Origin: a virus
Direction: 5' to 3' (one strand)
IMG/VR virus record: IMGVR_UViG_3300047546_001836
Span: 1-62,417 of that record
DNA length: 62,417 bases
The notes beneath the pieces are model-generated. The model saw nothing but the letters and a program-made list of their open reading frames with translations. It made no database searches and was not told the DNA's origin. Shown in pieces: positions 50,664-58,819 of the stretch. Made by a program: the position numbers and the translations under genes. Each line of letters opens with the position of its first letter. Position 1 is the stretch's first letter.

Positions 50664-50703
50664 CCCTCCTCTTGGGGTTACTCTCCCAAGAGGAGGGTTT
50701 TCT
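50664..50703 (+). terminator. Intrinsic terminator whose arm carries the next gene's SD
   Basis: A 13-bp perfect stem (CCCTCCTCTTGGG/CCCAAGAGGAGGG) with an 8-base loop is followed by TTTTCT. The 3' arm, AGAGGAGGG, also serves as SD for the ATG at 50704. Confidence 0.85.
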
Positions 50704-50955
50704 ATGCCCACAGAGGTGAGGCTGAAATTCGTCGCCGTGCATGTGCTTGAATGCGATCCGGCTGACGTCCCAGCGGTGCTGAAGCAGATCGGCATGCTCG
50801 ATCCAGATGCCTTCCTGAACGGAGCCAGGGCAGTAGAGGCTTCGGGGGATTGGGAGATACAGGATCTGGCGAGTCCGGTCACGACGGAAATGTCGATAGA
50901 CGACATGCGGATCGAGGCTTTGCATGCCGCCCCCTTCGTCCCCTTTCTGGAGTAG
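50704..50955 (+). CDS. Unknown small protein
   Basis: An 83-residue protein with its SD inside the terminator arm. Sequence TEVRLKFVAVHVLECDPADVP and an acidic C-terminus. Two bases separate it from the next ATG. No family. If termination is efficient, its expression needs read-through or an unrecognised promoter. Confidence 0.5.
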   Translation: MPTEVRLKFVAVHVLECDPADVPAVLKQIGMLDPDAFLNGARAVEASGDWEIQDLASPVTTEMSIDDMRIEALHAAPFVPFLE

Positions 50956-50957
50956 CC

Positions 50958-51335
50958 ATGTTCGCATTCGACGATAACGATCTGAGCATGCTCGTCGTGA
51001 TCAGTGACTTGCTGGCGGTCAAGCTCTCGGCCAAGCAGCGAGCGTTCGTCAAGGAGATGTCTGACGCTCGCAAAGGGCGCGAGCTGACGACGGAGGAGAT
51101 GATCAAGCTGCGAAAGATGCACCAAGCGAAGTCAGACTTGGTGCAGGAGCTTTACCGCATGCGGGAGAAGGCGCGCACGACGATCTTCTTGGAGGAGCGG
51201 GGGCTGAAGCGGAAGGAGAACGAGCTGGCGATTCGGATCAGTCAGGTGCGGCAGGAGCGGAAGCGCGAGGAGCGGAAGCGAGCCGAGGAGGAGGCGCGAG
51301 GGGCGTTGCCGACGAAGTCTCCCTTCGGGATCTGA
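50958..51335 (+). CDS. Coiled-coil protein
   Basis: A 125-residue protein (ATG 50958; SD TGGAGT). Residues 45-110 are highly charged heptad-like helices (LVQELYRMREKARTTIFLEER, then RQERKREERKRAEEEARG). Likely oligomeric. No function known. A perfect palindrome follows the stop. Confidence 0.55.
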   Translation: MFAFDDNDLSMLVVISDLLAVKLSAKQRAFVKEMSDARKGRELTTEEMIKLRKMHQAKSDLVQELYRMREKARTTIFLEERGLKRKENELAIRISQVRQERKREERKRAEEEARGALPTKSPFGI

Positions 51336-51351
51336 CGAATTCGAATTCGTC
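51334..51351. repeat. Dispersed palindrome, perfect 18-base copy
   Basis: GACGAATTCGAATTCGTC overlaps the stop codon of the coiled-coil gene. Confidence 0.8.
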
Positions 51352-51424
51352 GTCGCCTCCGCCTTAGCAGGTTCTTAGCGATCCATTCGGGGTGGGTGGG
51401 TATCCTTGTGGACGAGGGCTTCTG

Positions 51425-51937
51425 ATGTCGTTCATGGATACGTTCGGTGGGGGATTGGTCTCGTTGGCGGACACGATCAATGCCCACGCGCAGCAGGTCA
51501 CACGGGTCGACCTGGGCTGTGGCTTGGTGGTGGAGGCGTACAAGCCTTCGCTGAGCGTGGTGTCGCAAGTCAGCGGCATGGCGATCTTCATCGCCTTGGT
51601 GCGAACCTGCGAGCAGATCTACCCGGATCTGATCGAGCGGTTGCGGCTCAATTCCATGTTCGTCCTGCAATTCACGGGGGACGTAGAGGCCCACCGGGGG
51701 ACGGACGCGAAGGCGAAGCGAATGGCGCTCCTCATGACGGCAGCGCGCAAGCTCCTCCAGGGGCAGGAGTGGGTCTGGAATGCCGAGGTGGGGGCGTGGA
51801 TCTGCCCAGCGTACATGGGCGGAGACATCCTGATCTCGGAGGTCGACCTTAGGGCGGAGTTCGATCTCTTCATTCAGACCAAGCTGATCTCGACGACGCC
51901 GAGTGGCGGTCGTCCTACGCTCAAGACGGCCCGGTAG
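51425..51937 (+). CDS. Unknown protein
   Basis: A 170-residue protein (ATG 51425; ACGAGGGC upstream). Its centre has SVVSQVSGMAIFIALVRTCEQIYPDLIERL and the end FIQTKLISTT. The intergenic box CTTAGCAGGTTCTTAGCGA at ~51364 resembles the capsid and AAA upstream boxes. No family recognised. Confidence 0.5.
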   Translation: MSFMDTFGGGLVSLADTINAHAQQVTRVDLGCGLVVEAYKPSLSVVSQVSGMAIFIALVRTCEQIYPDLIERLRLNSMFVLQFTGDVEAHRGTDAKAKRMALLMTAARKLLQGQEWVWNAEVGAWICPAYMGGDILISEVDLRAEFDLFIQTKLISTTPSGGRPTLKTAR

Positions 51938-51967
51938 GCTAAGACGAATTCGAATGCGGAGGAACGG

Positions 51968-52558
51968 GTGAGCGACATGAAGCTGCTTCGGTTTCGCGTA
52001 GAGAGTGCTATTGAGCGAGGGGAGGAGTCTAAGCGGAGGACGGAGGAGAAGCGAGCAGAGCGGAAGGCTCAGGCATTGTTCGAGGATCGTGTCCCTCCGC
52101 CCAAGGAGCGCACCAAGGAGCGGGTGACGGACATTGAGGCGCTACGCAAGCAGTGGCGGATCGAGGCGTACCAAGCCTACAAGGACGGGGTGGAACGCAA
52201 GTACGGACACCTCCTCCCCGAAGGCAAGTTCGTGGCGCAGCCTCTGGATTGGGGAGTGTTGCGGAGCTTCGTTCTGACTTGCGCCCACAACAGCGGCCCG
52301 GTCATGGCTCGAGCCATTGAGCTGTACGAGGTCTACGCGCTCCAGCTTCGGGCGCAGTTCCCAATGGGGCTGCCGAGGCTCCCGGTCTTGGTGCGGGAGC
52401 GGACGACGCTGCTTCAGGACTTCCTCGACAAGACGAATCCTGCCGAGCGGTTCACCAAGATGCTCTCGCAGCAAGCGGACGCCCAAGTCCCCGCCGGAAA
52501 GAAGCACCTGAAGGAGCGGGAGTTCGATTCGGGCAAATTCAACATGGATGATTTTTGA
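51968..52558 (+). CDS. Putative replication-accessory protein near helicase loader
   Basis: A 196-residue protein with GTG start after GGAGGAACGG. The N-terminus is highly charged (ERGEESKRRTEEKRAERKAQ), the middle has WGVLRSFVLTCAHNSGPVMARAIELYEVY, and the C-terminus is basic and acidic mixed. Position two genes before a DnaC-like loader hints at a replication role, but no motif proves it. Confidence 0.4.
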   Translation: MSDMKLLRFRVESAIERGEESKRRTEEKRAERKAQALFEDRVPPPKERTKERVTDIEALRKQWRIEAYQAYKDGVERKYGHLLPEGKFVAQPLDWGVLRSFVLTCAHNSGPVMARAIELYEVYALQLRAQFPMGLPRLPVLVRERTTLLQDFLDKTNPAERFTKMLSQQADAQVPAGKKHLKEREFDSGKFNMDDF

Positions 52559-52599
52559 TCTAAGCCTTCGTAGGGGTTACCCCAGGAGAGGGAGACCCC

Positions 52600-53013
52600 A
52601 TGCGAACACTGATTGACGCGCTCAACGAGGGAAGTGAGTCCGAGCCGATGGAGGTGCCGTTCTGGGCAGAGGATGCCTTCAACCTCTACGCCCAGAACGA
52701 GGCCATGACCCTCTTCTCTGCGAAGGAGCTTGAGAAGCCGGGGGACTTCCTTCGGGCGTTCAACCCGACGATCTCGGCCTACCTGAAGGATCAGGATTGG
52801 GACGGGACGCCCGCGCCCGGATCGTATCCGAATCGGGGATATCCCACCGGCTGGAGCCGTGCTGCCGGGTCGAAGAAGTACCTCTTGGTGTGCAAGCGTC
52901 CTGGGATGCAGCCGGTCTACGTCACGACGGGGCTTGAGCTGGACTTTGGTGCGAAGTTGCCGAGTCTCGCGCAGGCCGAGGCGGTGTTGGATCTCATGGC
53001 GGTGGTGCAGTAA
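52600..53013 (+). CDS. Unknown protein
   Basis: A 137-residue protein, ATG 52600 after AGGAGAGGGAGA. Acidic N-terminus, then KKYLLVCKRPGMQPVYVTTGLELDF. No family recognised. A CTAAGC box and a GGGGTTACCCC hairpin lie just upstream. A GTCAAG box follows its stop. Confidence 0.5.
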   Translation: MRTLIDALNEGSESEPMEVPFWAEDAFNLYAQNEAMTLFSAKELEKPGDFLRAFNPTISAYLKDQDWDGTPAPGSYPNRGYPTGWSRAAGSKKYLLVCKRPGMQPVYVTTGLELDFGAKLPSLAQAEAVLDLMAVVQ

Positions 53014-53084
53014 AGCCTCCGTCAAGAGGTGCGCTGGGGGCTGTCTATCTGTGGGGTGAGCCTATATTGGTGCTTGGAGGTTCC

Positions 53085-53690
53085 ATGAAACGCCCCCTCA
53101 CCTTGTCCGACATGGAGCGGATGCAGATCCCGCCCCGATACTACCCCAAAGAGATCGATCCGACGCGCTTTCCTGAGATCCTTCAGGCGTACCTCAGGGA
53201 GATCGAGTCGCACGTCATGGCGGGGCGCGGGCTGCTCCTTTGCGGGAACAACGGAATCGGCAAGACGACGTTCGTCTGCGCTGCCTTGCAGGAGGCGCGT
53301 CGTCACCGGCATACTGCCCTCTTCGTGGAGAGTGCGGCGATCAAGGACTTCATCTTTCAGCGCACCATGTTCGACGCGCAGGAGAGCATGATCGAGCGCA
53401 TGCGTTCGGTTCAGGTGCTTGGGCTGGACGATCTTGGGAAGGAGCGGGCGGACGGTAAGGGGTTCAACGAGCAAGTCTTCGACGAGCTGCTTCGGCACCG
53501 GATGCTCCACCGGCGTGTGACCCTGATCAGCACCAACGTGGTGAAGGCGCGGCTTCCCGACTTCCTGATGAAGTCGACGCTGGAGGCGCTGCGTGACTGT
53601 GTGACGCCGTTGGAGATCGAGGGGACGAATCAGCGGATCGAGCATGCGCGAGAGGCTCGGGACGCCCTCGGGATCAAGGCTGCTTCTTGA
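53085..53690 (+). CDS. DnaC-like helicase loader ATPase
   Basis: A 201-residue AAA-type ATPase with LLCGNNGIGKTT (Walker A) near residues 50-60 and VLGLDDLGKE (Walker B) near 115, then STNVVKARL (sensor 1-like). This matches DnaC/IstB-type loaders that place the replicative helicase on DNA. ATG 53085 with CTTGGAGG; TATATT about 17 bases upstream of the start may be a -10. No DnaB-like helicase is in the window. Confidence 0.75.
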   Translation: MKRPLTLSDMERMQIPPRYYPKEIDPTRFPEILQAYLREIESHVMAGRGLLLCGNNGIGKTTFVCAALQEARRHRHTALFVESAAIKDFIFQRTMFDAQESMIERMRSVQVLGLDDLGKERADGKGFNEQVFDELLRHRMLHRRVTLISTNVVKARLPDFLMKSTLEALRDCVTPLEIEGTNQRIEHAREARDALGIKAAS

Positions 53691-53735
53691 CACGTTCGGC
53701 GGGTCTTGGTGTATACGCTTAGAGCGGAGGGATCA

Positions 53736-54245
53736 ATGAGGCTCTTTCTTGCATTGCTATCGATCTACGGGGATTCCGAGGACGCGAACGCCGCTCGTCA
53801 GCGGTTGTGGCGCGAATCTTCCCCGATGGAGCGAGAGGTCGCTCGGGGGCAGCTTGAGGCGTTGGCTTCGAGCCTTCAGGGGATGCTCTCGCGGGTGCAG
53901 ATCCAGGCTGAGCGCGTAGAGAAGATACTTGGTGCGGAGCGGCTGATGTACCTTCAGCCCGCCGAAGCGAATTCGATCTCGCAGGAGGCGCTCCTCGACG
54001 CGAATGAGGCTCGGACGCGTGGTGGGGGGATTCGGAATCGGGTCTTGAAGGGGATCATGGCTGATCCTACGATCAAGCCGTCGAATCGCTCGCACACGGG
54101 AATGGCTGCCGCTGCTGGAGCTGAGGGGCATGCGAATTTGCTGGAGACCCTTCAGTCCTTTGGTGAATTTGACGACTTGGTCAGTACGCTGCTACGCTTG
54201 GACGCCGAGGTGAACGAAGGTCTCTCCAAGCTCGGCACCAAGTGA
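53736..54245 (+). CDS. Unknown protein
   Basis: A 169-residue helical protein; ATG 53736 after GCGGAGGG. The 45-base gap upstream contains TTGACACGTTC and TATACG about 19 bases apart, a possible promoter. A palindrome copy (53968-53981) is read as EANSISQE. Helical C-terminus. No family. Confidence 0.5.
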   Translation: MRLFLALLSIYGDSEDANAARQRLWRESSPMEREVARGQLEALASSLQGMLSRVQIQAERVEKILGAERLMYLQPAEANSISQEALLDANEARTRGGGIRNRVLKGIMADPTIKPSNRSHTGMAAAAGAEGHANLLETLQSFGEFDDLVSTLLRLDAEVNEGLSKLGTK

Positions 54246-54252
54246 GGTGGCC

Positions 54253-54552
54253 ATGAGGGTCTTTCAGGGCGAATGGGGGGAGGAGGTTCGGGAGGTGCAG
54301 CAGCGCGAGGGTGAGGTCGCCCTTCGGCTGCTTGGGATCAGGCGTCCGGGGATCTACTTGGTGCTACAGCGGTGGGAGGAATCCGTGGGGCGGGTGATTC
54401 CTTCCGAGGACTACTTGTGCGATCTGATCGAGGCGCATGCGAGCGACGTGGTGATCTTCTTGGTGAGCGCGGTCGACTACAGCGACGAGGATCGGCACCA
54501 TCTCTCGGCGTGGGTGGACGTCATGCTCTACCCAATGGGCGAATCTCGTTGA
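54253..54552 (+). CDS. Unknown small protein
   Basis: A 99-residue protein (ATG 54253, SD GTGAGGTGG). Contains VALRLLGIRRPGIYLVLQRW and acidic C-terminal helix. No family recognised. It lies directly upstream of the lysozyme-like gene. Confidence 0.5.
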   Translation: MRVFQGEWGEEVREVQQREGEVALRLLGIRRPGIYLVLQRWEESVGRVIPSEDYLCDLIEAHASDVVIFLVSAVDYSDEDRHHLSAWVDVMLYPMGESR

Positions 54553-54585
54553 TCGTGGCTAAGGGACTCATGACGGAGAAACGAC

Positions 54586-55290
54586 ATGGCTGAGACATCT
54601 CAAGCGCCCTCGCAGTACGCAATTGGGACGCCAGGGTACGCTGCTGCCCTTCAGATCATTCGCAGCTTCGAGACTGGCTCTCCGACCGGGGGCTTCTCTC
54701 GAATTGCGGATCACCCCAAGGACAAGGGGGGGCTGAGCTATGGCTGGTTCCAGGCGGCGGATAAACCCGACACCCTGGATCGGATCGTGGAGGAGTACAT
54801 CACGCGAGGGGGTTCCCTCGCGGCGAAGCTCAAGAGCTACGTCGTGATCTTGAAGCAGGATCAGGGTTCGGGGAACACCGCCCTGAAAGCCCTGCTCGAG
54901 GCGGCTGGCTCTGACCCGGTCATGCAAGCGGCGCAGGACACGATCTTTCACCAGCTCTACGCGCTTCCCGCGTACAACTACGCCACCAAGCTCGGCCTTG
55001 TGGAGCCGCTCTCCTTCGCCGTGGTGCTGGACAGCTACGTCCAGGGGGTCGATTGGCAGAAGCTGCGGAATCGCTTCCCCGAGTCTCCACCAAGTGACGG
55101 CGGGCGTGAGCTGGTATGGCTCGAGCAGTACCTCAAGGTGCGCCTCGCGTGGCTCGAGAGCTTGGATTCACTGGCCAACCAGACCGGCTATCGCCCCAAG
55201 ACCTTCCAGAAGCTCCTCGCGGAGAAGAACCTGAAGCTCACCAAGCCCCTCACGATCCTCTTCTCGAAGAGCCAGAAGGTGATCCCCTGA
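54586..55290 (+). CDS. Peptidoglycan hydrolase, chitosanase/lysozyme-like fold
   Basis: A 234-residue protein resembling the GH46-type lysozyme-like family: IIRSFETGSPTGGFSRIAD carries a likely catalytic Glu (ETG), followed by KDKGGLSYGWFQAAD with the second acid, then helices such as DPVMQAAQDTIFHQLY. It could cleave cell-wall glycans as a tail lysozyme, because it lies beside the baseplate genes and the spike lacks a lysozyme domain, or act as endolysin. No signal peptide. Its stop is overlapped by a possible CTG start of the next gene. Confidence 0.65.
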   Translation: MAETSQAPSQYAIGTPGYAAALQIIRSFETGSPTGGFSRIADHPKDKGGLSYGWFQAADKPDTLDRIVEEYITRGGSLAAKLKSYVVILKQDQGSGNTALKALLEAAGSDPVMQAAQDTIFHQLYALPAYNYATKLGLVEPLSFAVVLDSYVQGVDWQKLRNRFPESPPSDGGRELVWLEQYLKVRLAWLESLDSLANQTGYRPKTFQKLLAEKNLKLTKPLTILFSKSQKVIP

Positions 55291-55322
55291 GCCGGTGTCG
55301 CTTTCCGATCCCCCCGCTCCCA

Positions 55323-55634
55323 ATGCTTCCGACGTTGAGCTTCGACTTGGATCTCGACTTGCCGAAGCTCACGTTGCCGGAGATTCCGCGACTCAGTGTT
55401 CGCCTGCCTCGTCTCCCGACTCTTCCGCTCCCGACTCTTCCGATCCTGAGCATTGACATCGATCTGGATTTGCCGACCCTCAACCTGCCGACCCTTCCAG
55501 ACTTGGATCTTCGCTTCTCGATCTCTTTCCCGCTTCCGTCGCTTCCGACGCTTTCCATCGACATTGATCTGGACTTGCCCTCGCTTCAGCTTCCAACGCT
55601 GCCCTCCTTTCCGCTCTGTCCGCTCGACTACTGA
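55323..55634 (+). CDS. LPxL repeat protein, candidate spike-tip or needle protein
   Basis: A 103-residue low-complexity protein with three repeats of LPTLSIDIDLDLP followed by LPTLP-type runs. The ATG at 55323 has no SD. A CTG at 55287, in frame and overlapping the previous TGA with AGAAGGTGA upstream, may be the true start, adding 12 residues. It sits between the lysozyme-like and gp25-like genes. Similar Leu/Pro-rich repeats occur in a few phage baseplate proteins. A beta-helical or spike-tip role is a guess. Confidence 0.5.
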   Translation: MLPTLSFDLDLDLPKLTLPEIPRLSVRLPRLPTLPLPTLPILSIDIDLDLPTLNLPTLPDLDLRFSISFPLPSLPTLSIDIDLDLPSLQLPTLPSFPLCPLDY

Positions 55635-55658
55635 GGGGCGAAGCGGTAAGCAGAGGAC

Positions 55659-56018
55659 ATGGCGATCCAGACACTTTCCTTTCCGTGGGCATCTGGGGAT
55701 CAGCTTCCGGCAGCACCTCCTTCGGATGAGGAGGCGATTCGGCAGTCGATCCACCAGATCCTCTTGGTGCAGCGTGGAGAGCGTGTGTACCGTCCCTCCG
55801 TGGGGAGCGCGCTCAAGCGATTCCTCTTCGAGGGGGCCACCCCGGTGGTGGCGAACCTCATTCGAGAGGAGATTCGGCAGAGCTTGCGGGCGCAAGAGCG
55901 TCGGATTCAGATTCGAGACATTCAGGTTCGCTTCGTGGGGAACGAAGCAAACGTCACCCTGATCTACGCGAGGACGGGGGTTCAACAGACCTTGTCCATG
56001 CGCGTACCGATGCTGTGA
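55659..56018 (+). CDS. Baseplate wedge protein (T4 gp25-like)
   Basis: A 119-residue protein with the gp25/lysozyme-like wedge layout: SDEEAIRQSIHQILLVQRGERVYRP, then VGSALKRFLFEG and RRIQIRDIQVRFVGNEANVTLIY. gp25 holds the wedge subunits together and triggers sheath contraction. AGAGGAC upstream of ATG. It precedes the gp6/J-like wedge gene by seven bases. Confidence 0.9.
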   Translation: MAIQTLSFPWASGDQLPAAPPSDEEAIRQSIHQILLVQRGERVYRPSVGSALKRFLFEGATPVVANLIREEIRQSLRAQERRIQIRDIQVRFVGNEANVTLIYARTGVQQTLSMRVPML

Positions 56019-56025
56019 GGGGAAA

Positions 56026-58119
56026 ATGCAGCACTACCTTGCGCGTGACTTTGATACCATCGTCAACGAACTGCTCAAGCGAATTGAGACGAAGTACGGG
56101 GATACTTACAACGACTTCGCGGCATCGAGCATGGGCATGATGCTGGTGGACTTGATCGCGTTCGTGGGCGAGTCCTTGAGCTTCTACATAGACCGGCGGG
56201 CGCTCGAGTCGTACCTTGCGACGGCGAGGGAGCGGGCGAACGTGGAGCGCCTGTGTCGGCAGATTGGCTACAGAATGCGCCCAGCGGTTTCTGGTGCCGG
56301 TACGATCTCGGTCGCCCCCTCTCAGACGTATGACTTCGCCTTCACGCTCCCTGCTGGCTTTCAATTCAGGAACGCGAGTGGCTTCATCGTGGAGACGCTG
56401 GCGGAGAGCAGCTTCGCAGCCTCCTCTACGGAAGCGAATTCGATTTCGGTGCGAGAGGGCTACTCGACTTCGATCACCTTGACAGGGGCTGGCGTTCCCG
56501 ATCAGGAGTTCGCGCTTCCCGTCCCCGTGGGCAAGTACGTCGCAAAGGATTCGGTGCGGGTCTGGGTCGACGGCGTAGAGTGGGAGGAGGTCACCAACCT
56601 CACCTTCGAGGAGGGGAACGAGTTCGAGGTCTGGTATCACCAGAATCCTCCCTTGGTGCGATTCGGCAACGGGCAGAGTGCTGCCATTCCAGCTTCCGGG
56701 CTGGAGGTGAAGATCGCTTATGTCGTGACCTCGGGGCTTCAGGGCAACATCAACGGAGTCAACGCGGTCGTCTCCCCGTTCTCGTATGGGGCTTCTGCGA
56801 TCAACTTCACGATCTCTCAGACCGAGCGTTGCACGGGGGGCGCTGATCCCGAGGGGATCGACGAGGCGAAGGCGAAGGCACCTTCGTATGCTGCAGCCCG
56901 CGACATCTGCATTACGACGGAGGACTACACGGCGGTCGCCTCGGCGTATTCCTCGGCGGATTACGGGGCTGTATCGCAAGCGAAAGCCTTCGTAGCTCGC
57001 AGCACCAGTGGGGATCTTCGAGCGAATTCGTACATCACGCTCGCCTCGGCTGGCCACCAAGACTACGTCGACGCGGTCGCTTCAGCAGGGGACACGATCT
57101 CCGCCAGCATGGACGACGTGGACGGGCATTGCACCACGATTGGCACGGCGTGTGACGGGCTGGAGACGGCAGGAGTCAACCTCACCGCTCGGATCGCCTC
57201 GCTCCGAGAGCAGACCCACCGTCTGAAGGGGCGGGTGACGGGCTTGTCCTCGGTCTCGACGACCCTTACCGGGGCCACCGCCTCCGAGAGCGAAAGCTAC
57301 GACATGACGATCCCGCAGGTCATTGCGGCAATGGAGGCTTCGAGCGACGTCTCCATCGTGGCTGACGCCACGCACCTACAGGATTTGCAAGACGATCTCG
57401 AATCCGCCCTCGAGACCCTGGACGCGGCGATCTCGGAGATGACGACTACGCTCTCGAGCGTCACCTCTACGATCTCCTTGGTGGAGACCTCGACCACAGA
57501 GGTGGGAACGCACCGCGCCTCCATTGAGGGGGCCATGACCTCCATTGACACCGAGGCTGCAGCCTCGAAGACGCGTGCCGACGCGCTCTCCTCTCTTGGT
57601 GAAACCGCTCGAGAGACGGTGACGAACGCATTCTTCTTTCTTCGGTCGCATCTGGACGAGGTCTTGGATGGGGACGGCTTTAGCAACGTGATCTCGGTTT
57701 CGATCTTGTCCGTCGATCAGAACGACGACTACACCGCCCCTTCGAACGGGCTGATCCGGTCGCTCGAGACGTATCTTCAAGAGCGTTGTGACGTAGCCCA
57801 TGTCGTGCGAGTTTCCTCTGGGGCGGATGCCCTTGTCTCGGCTGACATTACGGTGGAGTTCCGGGCGCTCACCGGCTTCATCTTCTCTCAGGTGCAAGGG
57901 CAGATCGATGCCCGCATTCGGACACTCCTCAAGCGGCGGGCCTTTGGTGACGACCTTTACATCTCGCAGGTCTACGAGGAGGTTCAGTCCGTTCCTGGCG
58001 TCGACGTGTGCAATGTCACGATTGCTTGCGAGGAAGTCTCCGTCGACGGACACCAAAACCTGATCATTTCGCAAGAGCAGGTGATCGTCCCCGGTACGAT
58101 CCTGATCCAGTCCCTCTAA
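56026..58119 (+). CDS. Baseplate wedge protein (gp6/J-like)
   Basis: A 697-residue protein of the baseplate J family. The N-terminus ARDFDTIVNELLKRI, MGMMLVDLIAFVGESLSFYIDRR and RANVERLCRQIGY are diagnostic, as is the C-terminal FIFSQVQGQIDARIRTLL and GDDLYISQVYEEV. Between residues about 325 and 555 lies a Ser/Thr/Ala-rich coiled-coil insertion that ordinary members lack. gp6 homologues form the ring that links wedges. The palindrome at 56436 is read as EANSIS. Confidence 0.88.
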   Translation: MQHYLARDFDTIVNELLKRIETKYGDTYNDFAASSMGMMLVDLIAFVGESLSFYIDRRALESYLATARERANVERLCRQIGYRMRPAVSGAGTISVAPSQTYDFAFTLPAGFQFRNASGFIVETLAESSFAASSTEANSISVREGYSTSITLTGAGVPDQEFALPVPVGKYVAKDSVRVWVDGVEWEEVTNLTFEEGNEFEVWYHQNPPLVRFGNGQSAAIPASGLEVKIAYVVTSGLQGNINGVNAVVSPFSYGASAINFTISQTERCTGGADPEGIDEAKAKAPSYAAARDICITTEDYTAVASAYSSADYGAVSQAKAFVARSTSGDLRANSYITLASAGHQDYVDAVASAGDTISASMDDVDGHCTTIGTACDGLETAGVNLTARIASLREQTHRLKGRVTGLSSVSTTLTGATASESESYDMTIPQVIAAMEASSDVSIVADATHLQDLQDDLESALETLDAAISEMTTTLSSVTSTISLVETSTTEVGTHRASIEGAMTSIDTEAAASKTRADALSSLGETARETVTNAFFFLRSHLDEVLDGDGFSNVISVSILSVDQNDDYTAPSNGLIRSLETYLQERCDVAHVVRVSSGADALVSADITVEFRALTGFIFSQVQGQIDARIRTLLKRRAFGDDLYISQVYEEVQSVPGVDVCNVTIACEEVSVDGHQNLIISQEQVIVPGTILIQSL

Positions 58120-58128
58120 GGAGGCTTC

Positions 58129-58815
58129 ATGCCCGCATCCAGCCCCCGGCTCTCGATCCAGTATCCGTCGTCAGCGGATCAGCAATGGCATCCGATTTTT
58201 CGCTCGATGGTGGAGCAGATCGATGCTTGGCTCAATGCTTCTGTGGAGGATCGTAATCTCTTCCTTTACGGTGGGGGATCGATCTCGTTTACAGCCTCTA
58301 CGGGGGAGCTGACCTTCACGGACGACCTCTTCTTGGTGACGCCGTCGACGGGGGCGCAGCAGCGAATCACGACGGATCATTCCCCGGTGACGTTGCGGCC
58401 AAGTGGGGCCATGTGGGTCATGAGCGTGACTCGCTCCTCCTCTGGAGCAAGGGACGTGACCCCTACGGTCGTTCGGCAGGTCGCACCAACGACGGGGAAC
58501 GTCTTGGTGGCGTATCGTTCGGGGGATGCGGTCTACTTTCGCAACGGGGTCGTGGTTCGGGATGGCGATACGGTCACGTTTGAAAGTGCCGGTACTTATC
58601 GACAAGATCAGCAGGATTCATTCACGCTCGACAACGAGACATGGGAGTGGGAGCTAAGCGAGACCCCGCATGCGAACTGCGTTCCGAGGGTGACACTGAA
58701 CGGATTGGAGCTGACCTCGGGCTACGAGATCAGCGGGGACACGATCACGCTCGACGAGTATGACCCCTGGGTAGATACGACGGATTGGGTCTTGGTGGTC
58801 TCTTACTGGAGGTGA
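58129..58815 (+). CDS. Baseplate/tail-fibre-associated structural protein
   Basis: A 228-residue protein starting at ATG after AAGGAGGC. Helical N-terminus (WHPIFRSMVEQIDAWLN), then beta strands (LFLYGGGSISFT, VYFRNGVVVRDGD) and a C-terminal segment NCVPRVTLNGLELTSGYEISG similar to beta-sandwich parts of fibre proteins. It lies between the J-like and a further baseplate gene. Confidence 0.6.
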   Translation: MPASSPRLSIQYPSSADQQWHPIFRSMVEQIDAWLNASVEDRNLFLYGGGSISFTASTGELTFTDDLFLVTPSTGAQQRITTDHSPVTLRPSGAMWVMSVTRSSSGARDVTPTVVRQVAPTTGNVLVAYRSGDAVYFRNGVVVRDGDTVTFESAGTYRQDQQDSFTLDNETWEWELSETPHANCVPRVTLNGLELTSGYEISGDTITLDEYDPWVDTTDWVLVVSYWR

Positions 58816-58819
58816 GGTC

